From Burkholderia sp. 9120 (GTDB lineage: Bacteria; Pseudomonadota; Gammaproteobacteria; Burkholderiales; Burkholderiaceae): a stretch of DNA of 64,000 bases. Position numbers and translations under genes: made by a program. Where the stretch lies: positions 2,170,001 through 2,234,000 of the forward strand of contig NZ_JQNA01000002.1 of NCBI RefSeq assembly GCF_000745015.1. Direction: 5' to 3'. Shown here piece by piece: positions 19,919 to 30,633 of the stretch. The notes under the pieces were generated by a model. That model was not told the origin of the DNA and did not search any database. It saw nothing but the letters and a program-made list of their open reading frames with translations. How positions within the stretch are numbered: position 1 is the stretch's first letter; every line of letters starts with the position of its first letter.

Positions 19919-20521
19919 ATGATCAAGCTGATCGTCGGGCTCGGCAATCCGGGCGCCGAATACACCGCGACGCGCCACAACGCCGGCTTCTGGCTGGTCG
20001 ATCAATTGGCGCGCGAAGCAGGCACGACGCTGCGCGACGAGCGGCGCTTCCACGGTTTCTACGCGAAGGCGCGGCTGCACGGCGAGGAAGTGCATCTGCT
20101 GGAACCGCAGACCTATATGAACCGCTCCGGTCAATCGGTGGTGGCGGTGGCGCAGTTCTTCAAAATTCTGCCCGACGAGATTCTGGTCGCGCATGACGAG
20201 CTCGACATGCCGCCCGGCAGCGTCAAGCTGAAACTGGGCGGTGGCAGCGGCGGCCATAACGGTCTGAAGGACATCACCGCGCATTTGTCGTCGCAGCAAT
20301 ATTGGCGACTGCGGATCGGCATTGGACATCCGCGTGACCTGATTCCCGAAAGCGCGCGTGCCGGCGCCAAGCCGGATGTCGCCAATTACGTGCTGAAGCC
20401 GCCGCGGCGTGAAGAGCAGGACGTCATCGATGCATCGGTTGAACGCGCGCTCGCTGTCATGCCGCAGATCATCAAGGGCGAACTGGAACGGGCGATGACG
20501 CAGCTGCATCGCAATCCGTGA
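19919..20521 (+). CDS. pth: Peptidyl-tRNA hydrolase
   Basis: Recycles peptidyl-tRNAs released from stalled ribosomes. The 200 residues start [20 protein letters not shown], with catalytic His in TRHNAGF, and contain [12 protein letters not shown] and [11 protein letters not shown], all Pth signatures. The open frame reaches back to 19826, but the upstream residues are not family sequence and overlap the rplY terminator. It follows rplY as in many genomes. Confidence 0.97.
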   Translation: MIKLIVGLGNPGAEYTATRHNAGFWLVDQLAREAGTTLRDERRFHGFYAKARLHGEEVHLLEPQTYMNRSGQSVVAVAQFFKILPDEILVAHDELDMPPGSVKLKLGGGSGGHNGLKDITAHLSSQQYWRLRIGIGHPRDLIPESARAGAKPDVANYVLKPPRREEQDVIDASVERALAVMPQIIKGELERAMTQLHRNP

Positions 20522-20576
20522 CCGATCTCTGATCTGCCCTGCGTTGGCCTGGTATAGGTTGACTTGCCCCGTCTCG

Positions 20577-20596
20577 CCCCGCTCATAGCGGGGTTT
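20577..20596 (+). terminator. Short hairpin after pth
   Basis: CCCCGCT, loop CAT, AGCGGGG, then TTT. The 7-bp stem is compact and the U tract is weak, so termination may be partial before hisC. Confidence 0.5.
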
Positions 20597-20627
20597 CACG
20601 CCGCATCGCCCTCGATAGGAGAATCGC

Positions 20628-21707
20628 TTGAGCCGCTATTGGAGTGACGTCGTTCATCGCCTGACGCCGTATGTGCCGGGCGAACAGCCCGTGGCCGCGC
20701 ATCCGGTGAAGCTGAATGCGAACGAGAATCCCTATCCGCCGTCACCGCGCGTGGTCGAGGCAATCCGCCGCGAGTTGGGCGAAGCCGGCGAGTCTCTGCG
20801 GCGCTATCCGGATCCGACGGCGCTCAAGCTGCGCGAAACAGTGGCCGCGCATCATGGCATCCGCGCCGAGCAGATCTTCGTGGGCAACGGCTCGGACGAA
20901 GTGCTCGCGTTCACGTTCCAGGCGCTGCTGAAGCACGACGAGCCCTTGCTGTTCCCGGATATCACGTACAGCTTTTATCCGACCTACGCGCGGCTGTTCG
21001 AGGTGGAATATAAAACCATTCCGCTGGACGACAGCTTCGCCATTCACGTCGACGATTACGCGACGCCGAATGGCGGCGTCCTGCTCCCGAATCCGAACGC
21101 GCCGACGGGCCGTCCGCTGCCGCTCGCCGATATCGAGCGTCTGGTCGCGCGCAACACCGATTCCGTCGTGGTGATCGACGAGGCCTACGTGGATTTCGGC
21201 GCGGAGTCAGCCATCGCGCTGCTGGACCGCTATCCGAATCTGCTTGTCATTCAGACCGTGTCGAAGGCGCGATCGCTTGCCGGTATGCGCGTCGGCTTTG
21301 CGTTCGGCCATCCGGCGCTGATCGATGCGCTGAACCGCGTGAAGGACAGCTTCAACTCGTATCCGCTCGACCGGCTGGCGCAGGTCGCCGCCACCGCAGC
21401 CTATGAAGACGACGCGTGGTTTCGCGACCATTGCGCCAAGGTGATTGCGAGCCGCGAGCGGCTGGCCGCGGGACTGACGGCGCTGGGTTTCGAGGTGGTG
21501 CCGTCGGCCGCGAATCTGCTGTTCGCGCGCCATGAGGGTTACGACGCCGCCACGCTCGTGTTGCGGCTCAGGGAGAGGGAGATTTTCGTGCGCCATTTCA
21601 AGGCGCCGCGCATTGACCAGCATTTGCGGATATCGATCGGCACCGAGGCCGAATGCGAGATTCTGCTGGCCGCGCTGCGCGATATTTTCAGCGCGTACAT
21701 CGGGTAA
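20628..21707 (+). CDS. hisC: Histidinol-phosphate aminotransferase
   Basis: PLP-dependent class I/II aminotransferase of histidine synthesis. The 359 residues contain [37 protein letters not shown] and the Lys-PLP region [14 protein letters not shown]. The start is TTG at 20628 ([15 protein letters not shown]) with GGAG nine bases upstream. It stands apart from other his genes, so it is probably the stand-alone hisC2-type copy; another copy in a main his operon is likely but outside this window. Confidence 0.94.
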   Translation: MSRYWSDVVHRLTPYVPGEQPVAAHPVKLNANENPYPPSPRVVEAIRRELGEAGESLRRYPDPTALKLRETVAAHHGIRAEQIFVGNGSDEVLAFTFQALLKHDEPLLFPDITYSFYPTYARLFEVEYKTIPLDDSFAIHVDDYATPNGGVLLPNPNAPTGRPLPLADIERLVARNTDSVVVIDEAYVDFGAESAIALLDRYPNLLVIQTVSKARSLAGMRVGFAFGHPALIDALNRVKDSFNSYPLDRLAQVAATAAYEDDAWFRDHCAKVIASRERLAAGLTALGFEVVPSAANLLFARHEGYDAATLVLRLREREIFVRHFKAPRIDQHLRISIGTEAECEILLAALRDIFSAYIG

Positions 21708-21785
21708 CCGAGCGCGCAAAGCAGGACGCGCGGGGATTAGGGCTCTGCACCTAGTGCGTCACGCAAAGCTCAACCCCAAAAGCAA

Positions 21786-21810
21786 ACGGCGAGGCCCAAG
21801 CCTCGCCGTT
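21786..21810 (-). terminator. Terminator between hisC and the ferredoxin gene
   Basis: ACGGCGAGG and CCTCGCCGT form a perfect 9-bp stem with a 6-base loop. Read on the minus strand it is followed by TTTGCTTTT, so it mainly serves the ferredoxin operon, but it could act on both convergent transcripts. Confidence 0.75.
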
Positions 21811-21842
21811 CATCCACTCTCGCACCGCGCTAACTCACGCGA

Positions 21843-22154
<312 letters not shown>

Positions 22155-22163
22155 TTACGCCGG

Positions 22164-22679
22164 TTACGGTTGTCCCGCCGACGCCTCACCGCTGGTATCC
22201 AGCGCGGCGACCTTCTCTTTCAGCCATTTTTCGACGGACGGGAACACGAATTTGCTGACATCGCCGCCCAATTGCGCGATTTCTCGCACGATGGTGCCGG
22301 AGATGAACTGGTACTGATCGGACGGCGTCATGAACATGGTTTCGACGTCGGGCAGCAGATAGCGGTTCATGCCGGCCATCTGAAACTCGTATTCGAAGTC
22401 CGACACGGCGCGCAGGCCACGCACGATCACCCGCGCGTTATTGCTGCGCACGAAGTCCTTCAGCAGGCCCTTGAAGCTCATCACCTGAACGTTCGGGTAG
22501 TGCCCGAGCACTTCGTGAGCGATGTCGAGGCGCTCCTCCAGCGTGAAGAACGGCTTCTTGTTGCGGCTGTCGGCAACGCCCACCACCAGCGTGTCGAAAA
22601 TGCTCGACGCGCGCCGCACGAGGTCTTCGTGACCGCGAGTCAGCGGGTCGAATGTGCCCGGGTACACGGCGACTACCAT
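22164..22679 (-). CDS. coaD: Phosphopantetheine adenylyltransferase
   Basis: Penultimate step of coenzyme A synthesis: 4'-phosphopantetheine plus ATP gives dephospho-CoA. The 171 residues include the nucleotidyltransferase signature [15 protein letters not shown] (T/HxGH motif) and the C-terminal [10 protein letters not shown] motif. The ATG at 22679 gives [16 protein letters not shown] lies upstream. It is probably in one transcript rsmD-coaD-ferredoxin. Confidence 0.97.
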   Translation of the reverse strand: MVVAVYPGTFDPLTRGHEDLVRRASSIFDTLVVGVADSRNKKPFFTLEERLDIAHEVLGHYPNVQVMSFKGLLKDFVRSNNARVIVRGLRAVSDFEYEFQMAGMNRYLLPDVETMFMTPSDQYQFISGTIVREIAQLGGDVSKFVFPSVEKWLKEKVAALDTSGEASAGQP

Positions 22680-22791
22680 GAGACTTCTCCTCTCTTCAGA
22701 CATAGGGGCACGTCAAAGCGTCCATCCGACGCCGTCGGCACCGACCGCGCACGTAACGGCAAACCGCCCGGCGCTTGTTATGGAACGCGCA

Positions 22792-23406
22792 TTATTCCTT
22801 ATTTTCGCGCTGCAGCAAATGAAAGTGGACAGCGCCCGCCTTCCCTTGCCGCACGATTTCCCAGCCGGCTAGCGTCTCGTTGCCTTCGAGTTCGAGCGCT
22901 TCGCCCGTTTCCACGTACAGGAAACCTTCGGCGCTGATCAACGGCACGGCCAGCGCGAGCGCCTTGTCGAGCAGACCGGCGTCGAATGGCGGATCGAGAA
23001 ACACCACGTCGAACGAGCCGGGCGCAAGGCTTGCAGCAAGCCGCAGGCCGTCTGCTTCGGCGATTTCGATGGTCCGCGCCGCGAGGCGTTCCTGATTCGC
23101 GCGCAGCTGGGCGGCGGCGCGCGTATTGCGCTCCACCATCAGAACCCGCGCCGCGCCGCGCGAAGCCGCCTCGAAGCCCAGCGCGCCGCTGCCGGCGAAC
23201 AGATCGAGGCAGCGCTGACCTTCCAGATCCTGGCCGAGCCAGTTGAAGAGCGTTTCGCGTACGCGGTCGGGCGTGGGGCGCAGGCCGTCGAGGTCGAGCA
23301 CGGGCAAGGGTGTGCGCTTCCAGTCGCCGCCAATGATACGGATGGCGTGCGGCTTGCCGCCTTTGGACGAAGCGCCGTGAGCGCGTGAAGATGAAGAACG
23401 GGGCAT
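22792..23406 (-). CDS. rsmD: 16S rRNA (guanine966-N2)-methyltransferase RsmD
   Basis: SAM-dependent methylation of G966 of 16S rRNA. The 204 residues contain IRIIGGDWKRTPL, RPTPDRVRETLFNWL, the SAM motif LDLFAGSGALGFEAASRGA and the catalytic DVVFLDPPFD. The product begins MPRSSSSRAHG. It is divergent from ftsY, as in E. coli and most proteobacteria, and 112 bases upstream of coaD. Confidence 0.96.
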   Translation of the reverse strand: MPRSSSSRAHGASSKGGKPHAIRIIGGDWKRTPLPVLDLDGLRPTPDRVRETLFNWLGQDLEGQRCLDLFAGSGALGFEAASRGAARVLMVERNTRAAAQLRANQERLAARTIEIAEADGLRLAASLAPGSFDVVFLDPPFDAGLLDKALALAVPLISAEGFLYVETGEALELEGNETLAGWEIVRQGKAGAVHFHLLQRENKE

Positions 23407-23614
23407 GCAGTTTCAATGACGTGGTGTGGGCGCCCGCCACGCCGATGCGTGAGGGCCGGAGCGCCAACGTTACCACAGGGGCGCGCGGCGTCCAGCCTGG
23501 CCGTTCGGCCGATACGACGGGCGGCGGCGCGCCTGATAAAATGTGCGGTTTCCAGCGCCTTGCATCCCGCATCGCAACGCTGCCTGCCGCTCCCACCGGT
23601 CACCACGCCAGATC

Positions 23615-24814
23615 ATGTTCAGCTTTTTCAAACGATTCAAGGGTTCGAAAGAGTCCGATAACGCGCCAGAAGAGTCGCAGTCCGCGCCGGAAGGCGAGGC
23701 GCCCGAGCGCGCGGTAGAGACGCCGGCCGCGCCTGTCGCGCCGGCGGCGCCACGTCCGGCGGTGGCTTCGGCCGCTCCTGCTTCTGCCCCGGCTCCTGTG
23801 GCCGCTCCAATCGAGCCGGAGCCGGAAGAAGCCACGCTCGAAGAAGAATACGAATCCGCGGAAACCCCAGAAACCGTCGAAATCGTCCCGCCTCCCGAGC
23901 AGGACGCAGGCGCCAAGCGCTCGTGGCTAACACGCCTGAAAACCGGCCTGTCGAAAACGAGTTCCAGCCTGACCGGCATTTTCGTCAACGCGAAGATTGA
24001 CGACGACCTCTACGAAGAGCTCGAAACCGCGTTGTTGATGTCCGACGCGGGCGTCGGCGCCACCGAGTTCCTGCTCGAGTCGCTGCGTGAAAAAGTGCGC
24101 GCTGAGCGCCTCACCGATCCGCAACAGGTGAAAGCGGCGCTGCGCACTCTGCTGATCGACCTGCTCAAGCCGCTCGAAAAGTCGCTGATGCTCGGCCGCG
24201 CTCAGCCGCTCGTCATGATGATCGCCGGCGTGAACGGCGCGGGCAAAACCACCAGCATCGGCAAGCTCGCCAAGCATCTGCAGAGTTTCGACCAGTCGGT
24301 GCTGCTGGCCGCCGGCGACACGTTCCGCGCCGCCGCGCGCGAGCAATTGGCGATCTGGGGTCAGCGCAACAACGTCACGGTCGTGTCGCAGGAAAGCGGC
24401 GACCCGGCGGCGGTGATCTTCGACGCGGTCGGCGCCGCGCGAGCGCGCAAGATTGACGTGATGATGGCGGACACGGCCGGCCGTCTGCCGACCCAGTTGC
24501 ATCTAATGGAAGAGCTGCGCAAGGTGAAGCGCGTGATCGGCAAGGCGCAAGACGGCGCGCCGCACGAAGTGCTGCTGGTGATCGACGCGAACAACGGCCA
24601 GAACGCGCTCGCGCAAGTGAAGGCTTTCGACGACGCGCTCGGCCTCACCGGCCTGATCGTTACCAAGCTCGACGGCACGGCAAAGGGCGGTATTCTCGCC
24701 GCAATCGCGCGGCAGCGGCCGATTCCGGTGTATTTCATCGGCGTTGGCGAAAAGGTCGAGGATTTGCAGCCGTTCAGCGCGGAAGAGTTTTCGGACGCGT
24801 TGCTGGGCGGTTGA
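23615..24814 (+). CDS. ftsY: Signal recognition particle receptor FtsY
   Basis: SRP receptor GTPase that docks ribosome-nascent chains at the Sec translocon. The 399 residues start with a short amphipathic segment (MFSFFKRFKGSKES), then an acidic, Ala/Pro/Glu-rich A domain to about residue 100, then the NG domains with P-loop GVNGAGKTTSIGKL, DTFRAAAREQL, DTAGRLP and TKLDGTAKGG. The ATG at 23615 is chosen over the open upstream frame because it gives the conserved N terminus. A perfect palindromic terminator follows. Confidence 0.97.
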   Translation: MFSFFKRFKGSKESDNAPEESQSAPEGEAPERAVETPAAPVAPAAPRPAVASAAPASAPAPVAAPIEPEPEEATLEEEYESAETPETVEIVPPPEQDAGAKRSWLTRLKTGLSKTSSSLTGIFVNAKIDDDLYEELETALLMSDAGVGATEFLLESLREKVRAERLTDPQQVKAALRTLLIDLLKPLEKSLMLGRAQPLVMMIAGVNGAGKTTSIGKLAKHLQSFDQSVLLAAGDTFRAAAREQLAIWGQRNNVTVVSQESGDPAAVIFDAVGAARARKIDVMMADTAGRLPTQLHLMEELRKVKRVIGKAQDGAPHEVLLVIDANNGQNALAQVKAFDDALGLTGLIVTKLDGTAKGGILAAIARQRPIPVYFIGVGEKVEDLQPFSAEEFSDALLGG

Positions 24815-24892
24815 ACGACGCGAACCTCCTGACGCAGCCGTAGGCGAAACGCAGCGACAAACGAAACTCGGCAACAAGAAGACGCAACAAGC

Positions 24893-24922
24893 AAAAAGGG
24901 CACTCCGCGGAGTGCCCTTTTT
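24893..24922. terminator. Bidirectional terminator between ftsY and the maiA-type gene
   Basis: A 30-base perfect palindrome: arms AAAAAGGGCACTCCG and CGGAGTGCCCTTTTT. It reads as an oligo-U terminator on both strands and separates two convergent transcripts. Confidence 0.92.
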
Positions 24923-24939
24923 ACCTTCAACCCCTCACC

Positions 24940-25584
24940 TCACTCAGCGTCCGGCTGCGCGCCAGGCGCCGCGCGAGCAAACGGGTCGAGCTGCATCGCG
25001 TGATCGTAGATGCGCTGAATCGTCGGAAACTTCGCCGTATCGACCTTGAAGCGCTGCGCATTGAACACTTGCGGGATCAGACAGGCGTCCGCGAGCGTCG
25101 GTGTGTCGCCGAAACACAGCTTGCCGGTACGTGGGTCGCCGGCCAGATGGGTCTCCAGCGTCGCGAAACCCGCTTCGACCCAATGCTTGTACCACGCGTC
25201 TTTCGCATCTTCATCCACGCATAGCGTGTGCTTCAGATACTTCAGCACGCGCAGATTGTTCAGCGGATGAATCTCGCACGCCACCTGCAACGCCACCGAG
25301 CGCACATACGCGCGCTCGGCCGGCGTCCCCGGCAACAGCGGCGGCTCCGGATGCGTTTCCTCCAGATACTCGATGATCGCGAGCGACTGCGGCATCACCT
25401 CATTGCCGTCGACGAAGGTCGGCACGATGCCGTCCAGGTTCACCTTGCGATACTCCGGCTTCAACTGCTCGCCGCCATCGCGCACCAGGTGCACCGGCAC
25501 GTAGTCGTACGGCAGGTTCTTCACGTTCAATGCAATGCGCACGCGGTAGGACGCCGAGCTGCGGAAGTAGCTGTAGAGCTTCAT
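24940..25584 (-). CDS. maiA: Zeta-class glutathione transferase: maleylacetoacetate or maleylpyruvate isomerase
   Basis: Glutathione-dependent cis-trans isomerase of aromatic degradation. The 214 residues carry the zeta-class active-site motif RSSASYRVRIALN, the glutathione-binding PQSLAIIEYLEE and the C-terminal FGDTPTLADACLIPQV. The C-terminal AAPGAQPDAE also resembles maleylpyruvate isomerase NagL of the gentisate pathway, so the substrate is not settled. It lies 25 bases downstream of an FAH-family hydrolase, the enzyme expected to act next. No dioxygenase is encoded nearby. Confidence 0.9.
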   Translation of the reverse strand: MKLYSYFRSSASYRVRIALNVKNLPYDYVPVHLVRDGGEQLKPEYRKVNLDGIVPTFVDGNEVMPQSLAIIEYLEETHPEPPLLPGTPAERAYVRSVALQVACEIHPLNNLRVLKYLKHTLCVDEDAKDAWYKHWVEAGFATLETHLAGDPRTGKLCFGDTPTLADACLIPQVFNAQRFKVDTAKFPTIQRIYDHAMQLDPFARAAPGAQPDAE

Positions 25585-25609
25585 ATTGTCTGTCTCCTCC
25601 GGCATGCCC

Positions 25610-26308
25610 TCAGACCACGCGCACACTGAATTCGCCGAGTCCGTCCACGCCGCCCTTCATCAGGTCGCCCTGCACCACCGCGCCAACCCCTTCCGGCGTG
25701 CCGGTGAAAATCAGATCGCCGGTTTGCAGTTCGAACAGCGTCGACAGATACGCAATCGTCTCGGCCACCGACCAGATCAGTTGCGACACGTCCGAGCTTT
25801 GCTTTTCCTCGCCGTTCACCGACAACCAGATCGCGCCCTTGCCGACGTGATCCACCGTCGTCACCGGATGAATCGGGCCCAACGGCGCCGATTGGTCGAA
25901 GCCCTTCGCGGTATCCCACGGACGGCCCAGCTTTTTCGCCTCGGCTTGCAGATCGCGGCGCGTCATGTCGAGACCGAGCGCGTAGCCATAGACGTGATCG
26001 AGTGCGCTGTCAGCCGGAATGTTCTTGCCGCCCTGGCCGATCGCCGCCACCAGCTCCATCTCGAAGTGAACGTTTTTCGACCGGGACGGGTACGGGAACT
26101 CGCCGGTCGTGCCGGGTGCGACGTATAGCACGGCATCGGCCGGCTTGCTGAAGAAGAACGGCGGTTCGCGGTCGGGATCATGTCCCATCTCGCGCGCGTG
26201 CGCCTCGTAATTGCGGCCCACACAGTAGATGCGACGCACCGCGAATTGCTCGCTGGATCCCACGACCGGCACCGCGACCTGCGGTGCGGGTGCAAATACG
26301 TAACTCAT
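25610..26308 (-). CDS. Fumarylacetoacetate hydrolase family protein (fumarylpyruvate hydrolase type)
   Basis: FAH-superfamily hydrolase or isomerase of 232 residues. Seen motifs: RIYCVGRNYEAHAREMG, metal-binding Glu residues in HFEMELVAAIGQGG, GYALGLDMTRRDLQ and DLIFTGTPEGVGAV. The start at 26308 (MSYVFAPAPQ) matches short family members such as fumarylpyruvate hydrolase. Paired with the adjacent zeta-class transferase it would convert maleylpyruvate or maleylacetoacetate via the fumaryl isomer to fumarate plus pyruvate or acetoacetate. Confidence 0.87.
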   Translation of the reverse strand: MSYVFAPAPQVAVPVVGSSEQFAVRRIYCVGRNYEAHAREMGHDPDREPPFFFSKPADAVLYVAPGTTGEFPYPSRSKNVHFEMELVAAIGQGGKNIPADSALDHVYGYALGLDMTRRDLQAEAKKLGRPWDTAKGFDQSAPLGPIHPVTTVDHVGKGAIWLSVNGEEKQSSDVSQLIWSVAETIAYLSTLFELQTGDLIFTGTPEGVGAVVQGDLMKGGVDGLGEFSVRVV

Positions 26309-26547
26309 CCCGTTCTCCGTTGCTTGATGTGTACCGCTGCGGTGTGCCGCCGCGGCGGCGCTAAAACATCGAGTGTAACGCGCGGAAAAGCGCCACGCGC
26401 GGCAGTCGGGCAAGCGCGCGCGGTGGCGGCGAATCCGGCGCGCGGTCTCGCCAAAGCGTCATAGATGCGATACTCACACCGAACACCGTCCTTTGAATAC
26501 CGTGGCAGACCGCTCCAGGCGGCACGCCACCTCGTCCCCCGCGCCCG

Positions 26548-27519
26548 ATGACCGACTCCGCCGACACCGTCACCCCCTTCCCTTGCGCCCGATTCATCAA
26601 GGAAATCGGCCGCGGCCCGAACGGCGCCCGCGCGCTGACCGCCGACGACACGCGCTCGCTCTACAGCGCGATGCTCGATGGCCGCGTGGCCGAGCTCGAA
26701 CTCGGCGCGGTGCTGCTTGCGTACCGCGTAAAAGGCGAGACCGCCGATGAACTCGCCGCGATGCTGGCCGGCGCCCATGCGTCGTTCGAGCCGATTCATC
26801 TGCCGCACGGCGAGTTCCGGCCGGTGTCGATCCCCAGCTACAACGGCGCGCGCAAGCAACCCAACCTGGTACCGTTGCTCGCGCTGCTGCTGGCGCGTGA
26901 AGGCGTGCCGGTGCTGGTGCACGGCGTCACCGAAGATCCGGGTCGTGTGACCAGCGCGGAAATCTTCACGCATCTGCAGATTCCTCACGCACACGAGCAC
27001 GCCGATATCGAAGACGGTCTCGCCGAGCGGCGTCTCGCGTTCGCGCCGATCGGCGTGCTCGCCCCGAAACTCGCGCGCCTGCTCGCGCTGCGGCGACGTA
27101 TGGGCGTGCGCAATTCAACGCATACGCTGGTGAAGATCCTGCAGCCGTTCGCGCCGGCTGGACTGCGCCTCGTGAATTACACGCATCCGCCGTACCGGGA
27201 CAGTCTCACGCAACTGTTCAACACGCATCCCGACGCGGCCACGGGCGGTGCGCTGCTGGCGCGCGGCACCGAAGGCGAAGCGGTGGCCGACACGCGGCGT
27301 CAGGTGCAGGTCGACTGGTTGCACGACGGCGTCTGCGAAACGCGCGTGCCGCACGAGCGCTCGTCGCCGGATGCGCCCGAGGTCGACTTGCCTGAGGCCA
27401 AAGACGCGCCGACCACCGCCGCATGGATCGCCGCCGTGTTGCGTGGCGAAGCGCCCGTCCCGAGCGCGATCGAGCGGCAAGTCGAACTGATCGTCGACGT
27501 CGCGAGAATGCCGGTTTGA
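26548..27519 (+). CDS. ybiB: YbiB-family nucleic-acid-binding protein (TrpD2-like)
   Basis: A 323-residue protein with the fold of anthranilate phosphoribosyltransferase: glycosyltransferase family 3 N-terminal helices (LYSAMLDGRVAELELGAVLL) and a catalytic-like domain. The Trp-pathway PRPP/anthranilate motif is not conserved (VLVHGVTEDPGRVTSAEI). E. coli YbiB binds nucleic acid and is LexA-controlled; no SOS box is evident here. No other trp genes are near. The start at 26548 gives MTDSADTVTPFP. Confidence 0.85.
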   Translation: MTDSADTVTPFPCARFIKEIGRGPNGARALTADDTRSLYSAMLDGRVAELELGAVLLAYRVKGETADELAAMLAGAHASFEPIHLPHGEFRPVSIPSYNGARKQPNLVPLLALLLAREGVPVLVHGVTEDPGRVTSAEIFTHLQIPHAHEHADIEDGLAERRLAFAPIGVLAPKLARLLALRRRMGVRNSTHTLVKILQPFAPAGLRLVNYTHPPYRDSLTQLFNTHPDAATGGALLARGTEGEAVADTRRQVQVDWLHDGVCETRVPHERSSPDAPEVDLPEAKDAPTTAAWIAAVLRGEAPVPSAIERQVELIVDVARMPV

Positions 27520-29156
<1,637 letters not shown>

Positions 29157-29250
29157 GATTGGCACGCCAGGCGAGGTGAGGTGAGATGAGGCGTTGCAAC
29201 CCACGCGCCCTCGCCTCTGAAGGCCGCGCGCTCACAAGGCGCAACCGGCC

Positions 29251-29283
29251 GTGAAAAATAAAGCGTGAGCCCACAAGGCTCAC
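29251..29283 (-). terminator. Terminator after the NTF2-like gene
   Basis: On the minus strand GTGAGCC, loop TTGTG, GGCTCAC, then GCTTTATTTTT. It lies just past the 29280 stop. Confidence 0.8.
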
Positions 29284-29663
29284 TCGATTGCACAACGGGT
29301 CGCCTGCCACGCGATCAACCGCCATTGCCCGTCTTCCTGCGTATGAATGGCCGTGTAGGCAATCGGAAACAACAGCGCGCCGTTATTCGCTTCCATCTCG
29401 ATCAACGCACGGCCGGTCACGACGCAGGTCTCGCGGCCGACCGGCAGGACCTCTTGCGACTGCACCTCGATCTGCCGGTAACGCCGCCGCCCGGCGGTGA
29501 TTCCGTCGATGAACTGCCGCTTCGTTTCCCGCTTGCCGTTCGTATGGACATAGCTGACGTTATCCGCGAGCAGCGCGTCGAGCGAGGGCCCGTCGCCGTC
29601 GACCATCGCACGGAAGCGCTCTCGCTCGAGCCCGCGAATCGCTTCGATCATCTTTGCCACCAT
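29280..29663 (-). CDS. NTF2-like (SnoaL/DUF4440) protein
   Basis: A 127-residue cone-fold protein with the DUF4440-type pattern: N-terminal helix (ALERERFRAMVDGD-like GLERERFRAMVDGDGPSLDA), LLADNVSYVHTNGKRETKRQ and a C-terminal WRLIAWQATR strand. Such proteins serve as small hydrolases, isomerases or binding modules; no catalytic residues can be assigned. It starts at the ATG at 29663, 43 bases downstream of pagL on the same strand, and may be co-transcribed with it. Confidence 0.8.
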   Translation of the reverse strand: MVAKMIEAIRGLERERFRAMVDGDGPSLDALLADNVSYVHTNGKRETKRQFIDGITAGRRRYRQIEVQSQEVLPVGRETCVVTGRALIEMEANNGALLFPIAYTAIHTQEDGQWRLIAWQATRCAIE

Positions 29664-29706
29664 CGCTCAGCCCCTCGCACCGGTGAGCCGAACGTGGCCA
29701 CGGTCG

Positions 29707-30270
29707 TCAGAAGTTATATTGCAGATATAGCTGGTGGAAATTTATACCAGGATTCGGCTCTTTGATACCACCGTTGGAAACATGCTGGAAACGGTAGCCC
29801 GCCTGGTACTGCTGGTGGCTGCCGAACTGCAGGCCCACGCCCGCCATGTCGGCGAACTGGAACGCGGTGCCGAGCGTGAACTTCTCGGACAGCCGCGGAC
29901 TCGACAGCAGCCGGATGCCCGCGCCCAGTTCGGCGTACGGACGCAGCGACCCGCTTCCCTTGATGAAGCGGATGATCGGCGTCACACCGACTTCGCCGAT
30001 GTTGTCGTGCACATTGCCTTCGTTGGTGTGCCACCAGGCCACGTGCGCTTCGCCGATCAGCGAGAAATGCCAGTCGCCGATCTGCCACCAGGTCAGATTC
30101 GGATCCCAGACGAAGCCGAGATCGAGTTTCTTGACGTGCCGGTCGCCGAGACCGCCGGCGATCTGCACGCCGAACTGGTCGGCCGAAGCCGCCGCCGAAG
30201 CGCCGATCAACAACGCCGCACACGCGGCTTTTAGCGCCAGACCACGCAACACATCGTTCTTATTGTTCAT
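29707..30270 (-). CDS. pagL: Lipid A 3-O-deacylase PagL
   Basis: Outer-membrane beta-barrel that removes the 3-O acyl chain of lipid A, which usually reduces immune recognition. The 187 residues have a signal peptide cleaved near ASAAASADQFG, amphipathic strands and a C-terminal Phe. The family motif FQHVSNGGIKEPNPGIN supplies the catalytic His163 and Ser165. The position 14 residues after the His, where I expect the catalytic Glu by comparison with Pseudomonas PagL, appears to be Asn177; Glu171 is nearby. That alignment is from memory and uncertain. Confidence 0.88.
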   Translation of the reverse strand: MNNKNDVLRGLALKAACAALLIGASAAASADQFGVQIAGGLGDRHVKKLDLGFVWDPNLTWWQIGDWHFSLIGEAHVAWWHTNEGNVHDNIGEVGVTPIIRFIKGSGSLRPYAELGAGIRLLSSPRLSEKFTLGTAFQFADMAGVGLQFGSHQQYQAGYRFQHVSNGGIKEPNPGINFHQLYLQYNF

Positions 30271-30481
30271 CTAACACCCGATCTCCGCCGAACGTTAAAG
30301 AATCTGCAACCGTTCCCTTATTCTAAAGACAAAGTCGGATCGATGGATCGTATGAAGAAACCTAAGTTTTCACAATTAGTCACTTCAAAATCAGCAAAAA
30401 TCGGTCAGTTATAAGAGTGAAGGCGAATTGTCAGGTAAGTTATACGACTCGAGCATGGCCTGCGCGGGAAGCGTATCATGG

Positions 30482-30505
30482 CTATTGAAATCCAAATTTC
30501 AATAG
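30482..30505. promoter_or_regulatory. Perfect 10-bp palindrome upstream of CIRCE
   Basis: CTATTGAAAT (30482-30491), spacer CCAA, ATTTCAATAG (30496-30505). The 24-bp dyad looks like a dimeric repressor or activator site, 39 bases upstream of CIRCE. Its regulator is unknown. Confidence 0.6.
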
Positions 30506-30544
30506 GGATTTACGGAACTTGGATGTCCCTACGGCCTCTAAGTA

Positions 30545-30571
30545 TTAGCACTCGGGAAATCAGAGTGCTAA
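30545..30571. promoter_or_regulatory. CIRCE element (HrcA operator)
   Basis: TTAGCACTC (30545-30553), nine bases, GAGTGCTAA (30563-30571): an exact match to the established CIRCE consensus. It ends 62 bases before the rpoH start, so HrcA should repress rpoH in this organism. Confidence 0.95.
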
Positions 30572-30633
30572 CATCCAACGCTGGAGTCGTTTACCTGAAT
30601 ACGCTTTTGTCTGATTCCAAAGGAGTTTTCCAC

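Larger units (their letters stand above)
30271..30633 (+). other. pagL-rpoH intergenic region
   Basis: A 363-base divergent control region, AT-rich compared with its surroundings (for example 30,300-30,440). It holds a 10-bp palindrome at 30482-30505, a perfect CIRCE element at 30545-30571 and the rpoH ribosome binding site. No gene is seen. Confidence 0.8.

Noticed and set aside
26548..27519. ybiB as a true trpD
   Set aside because: The PRPP and anthranilate-binding motifs of TrpD are not conserved and there are no trp neighbours.
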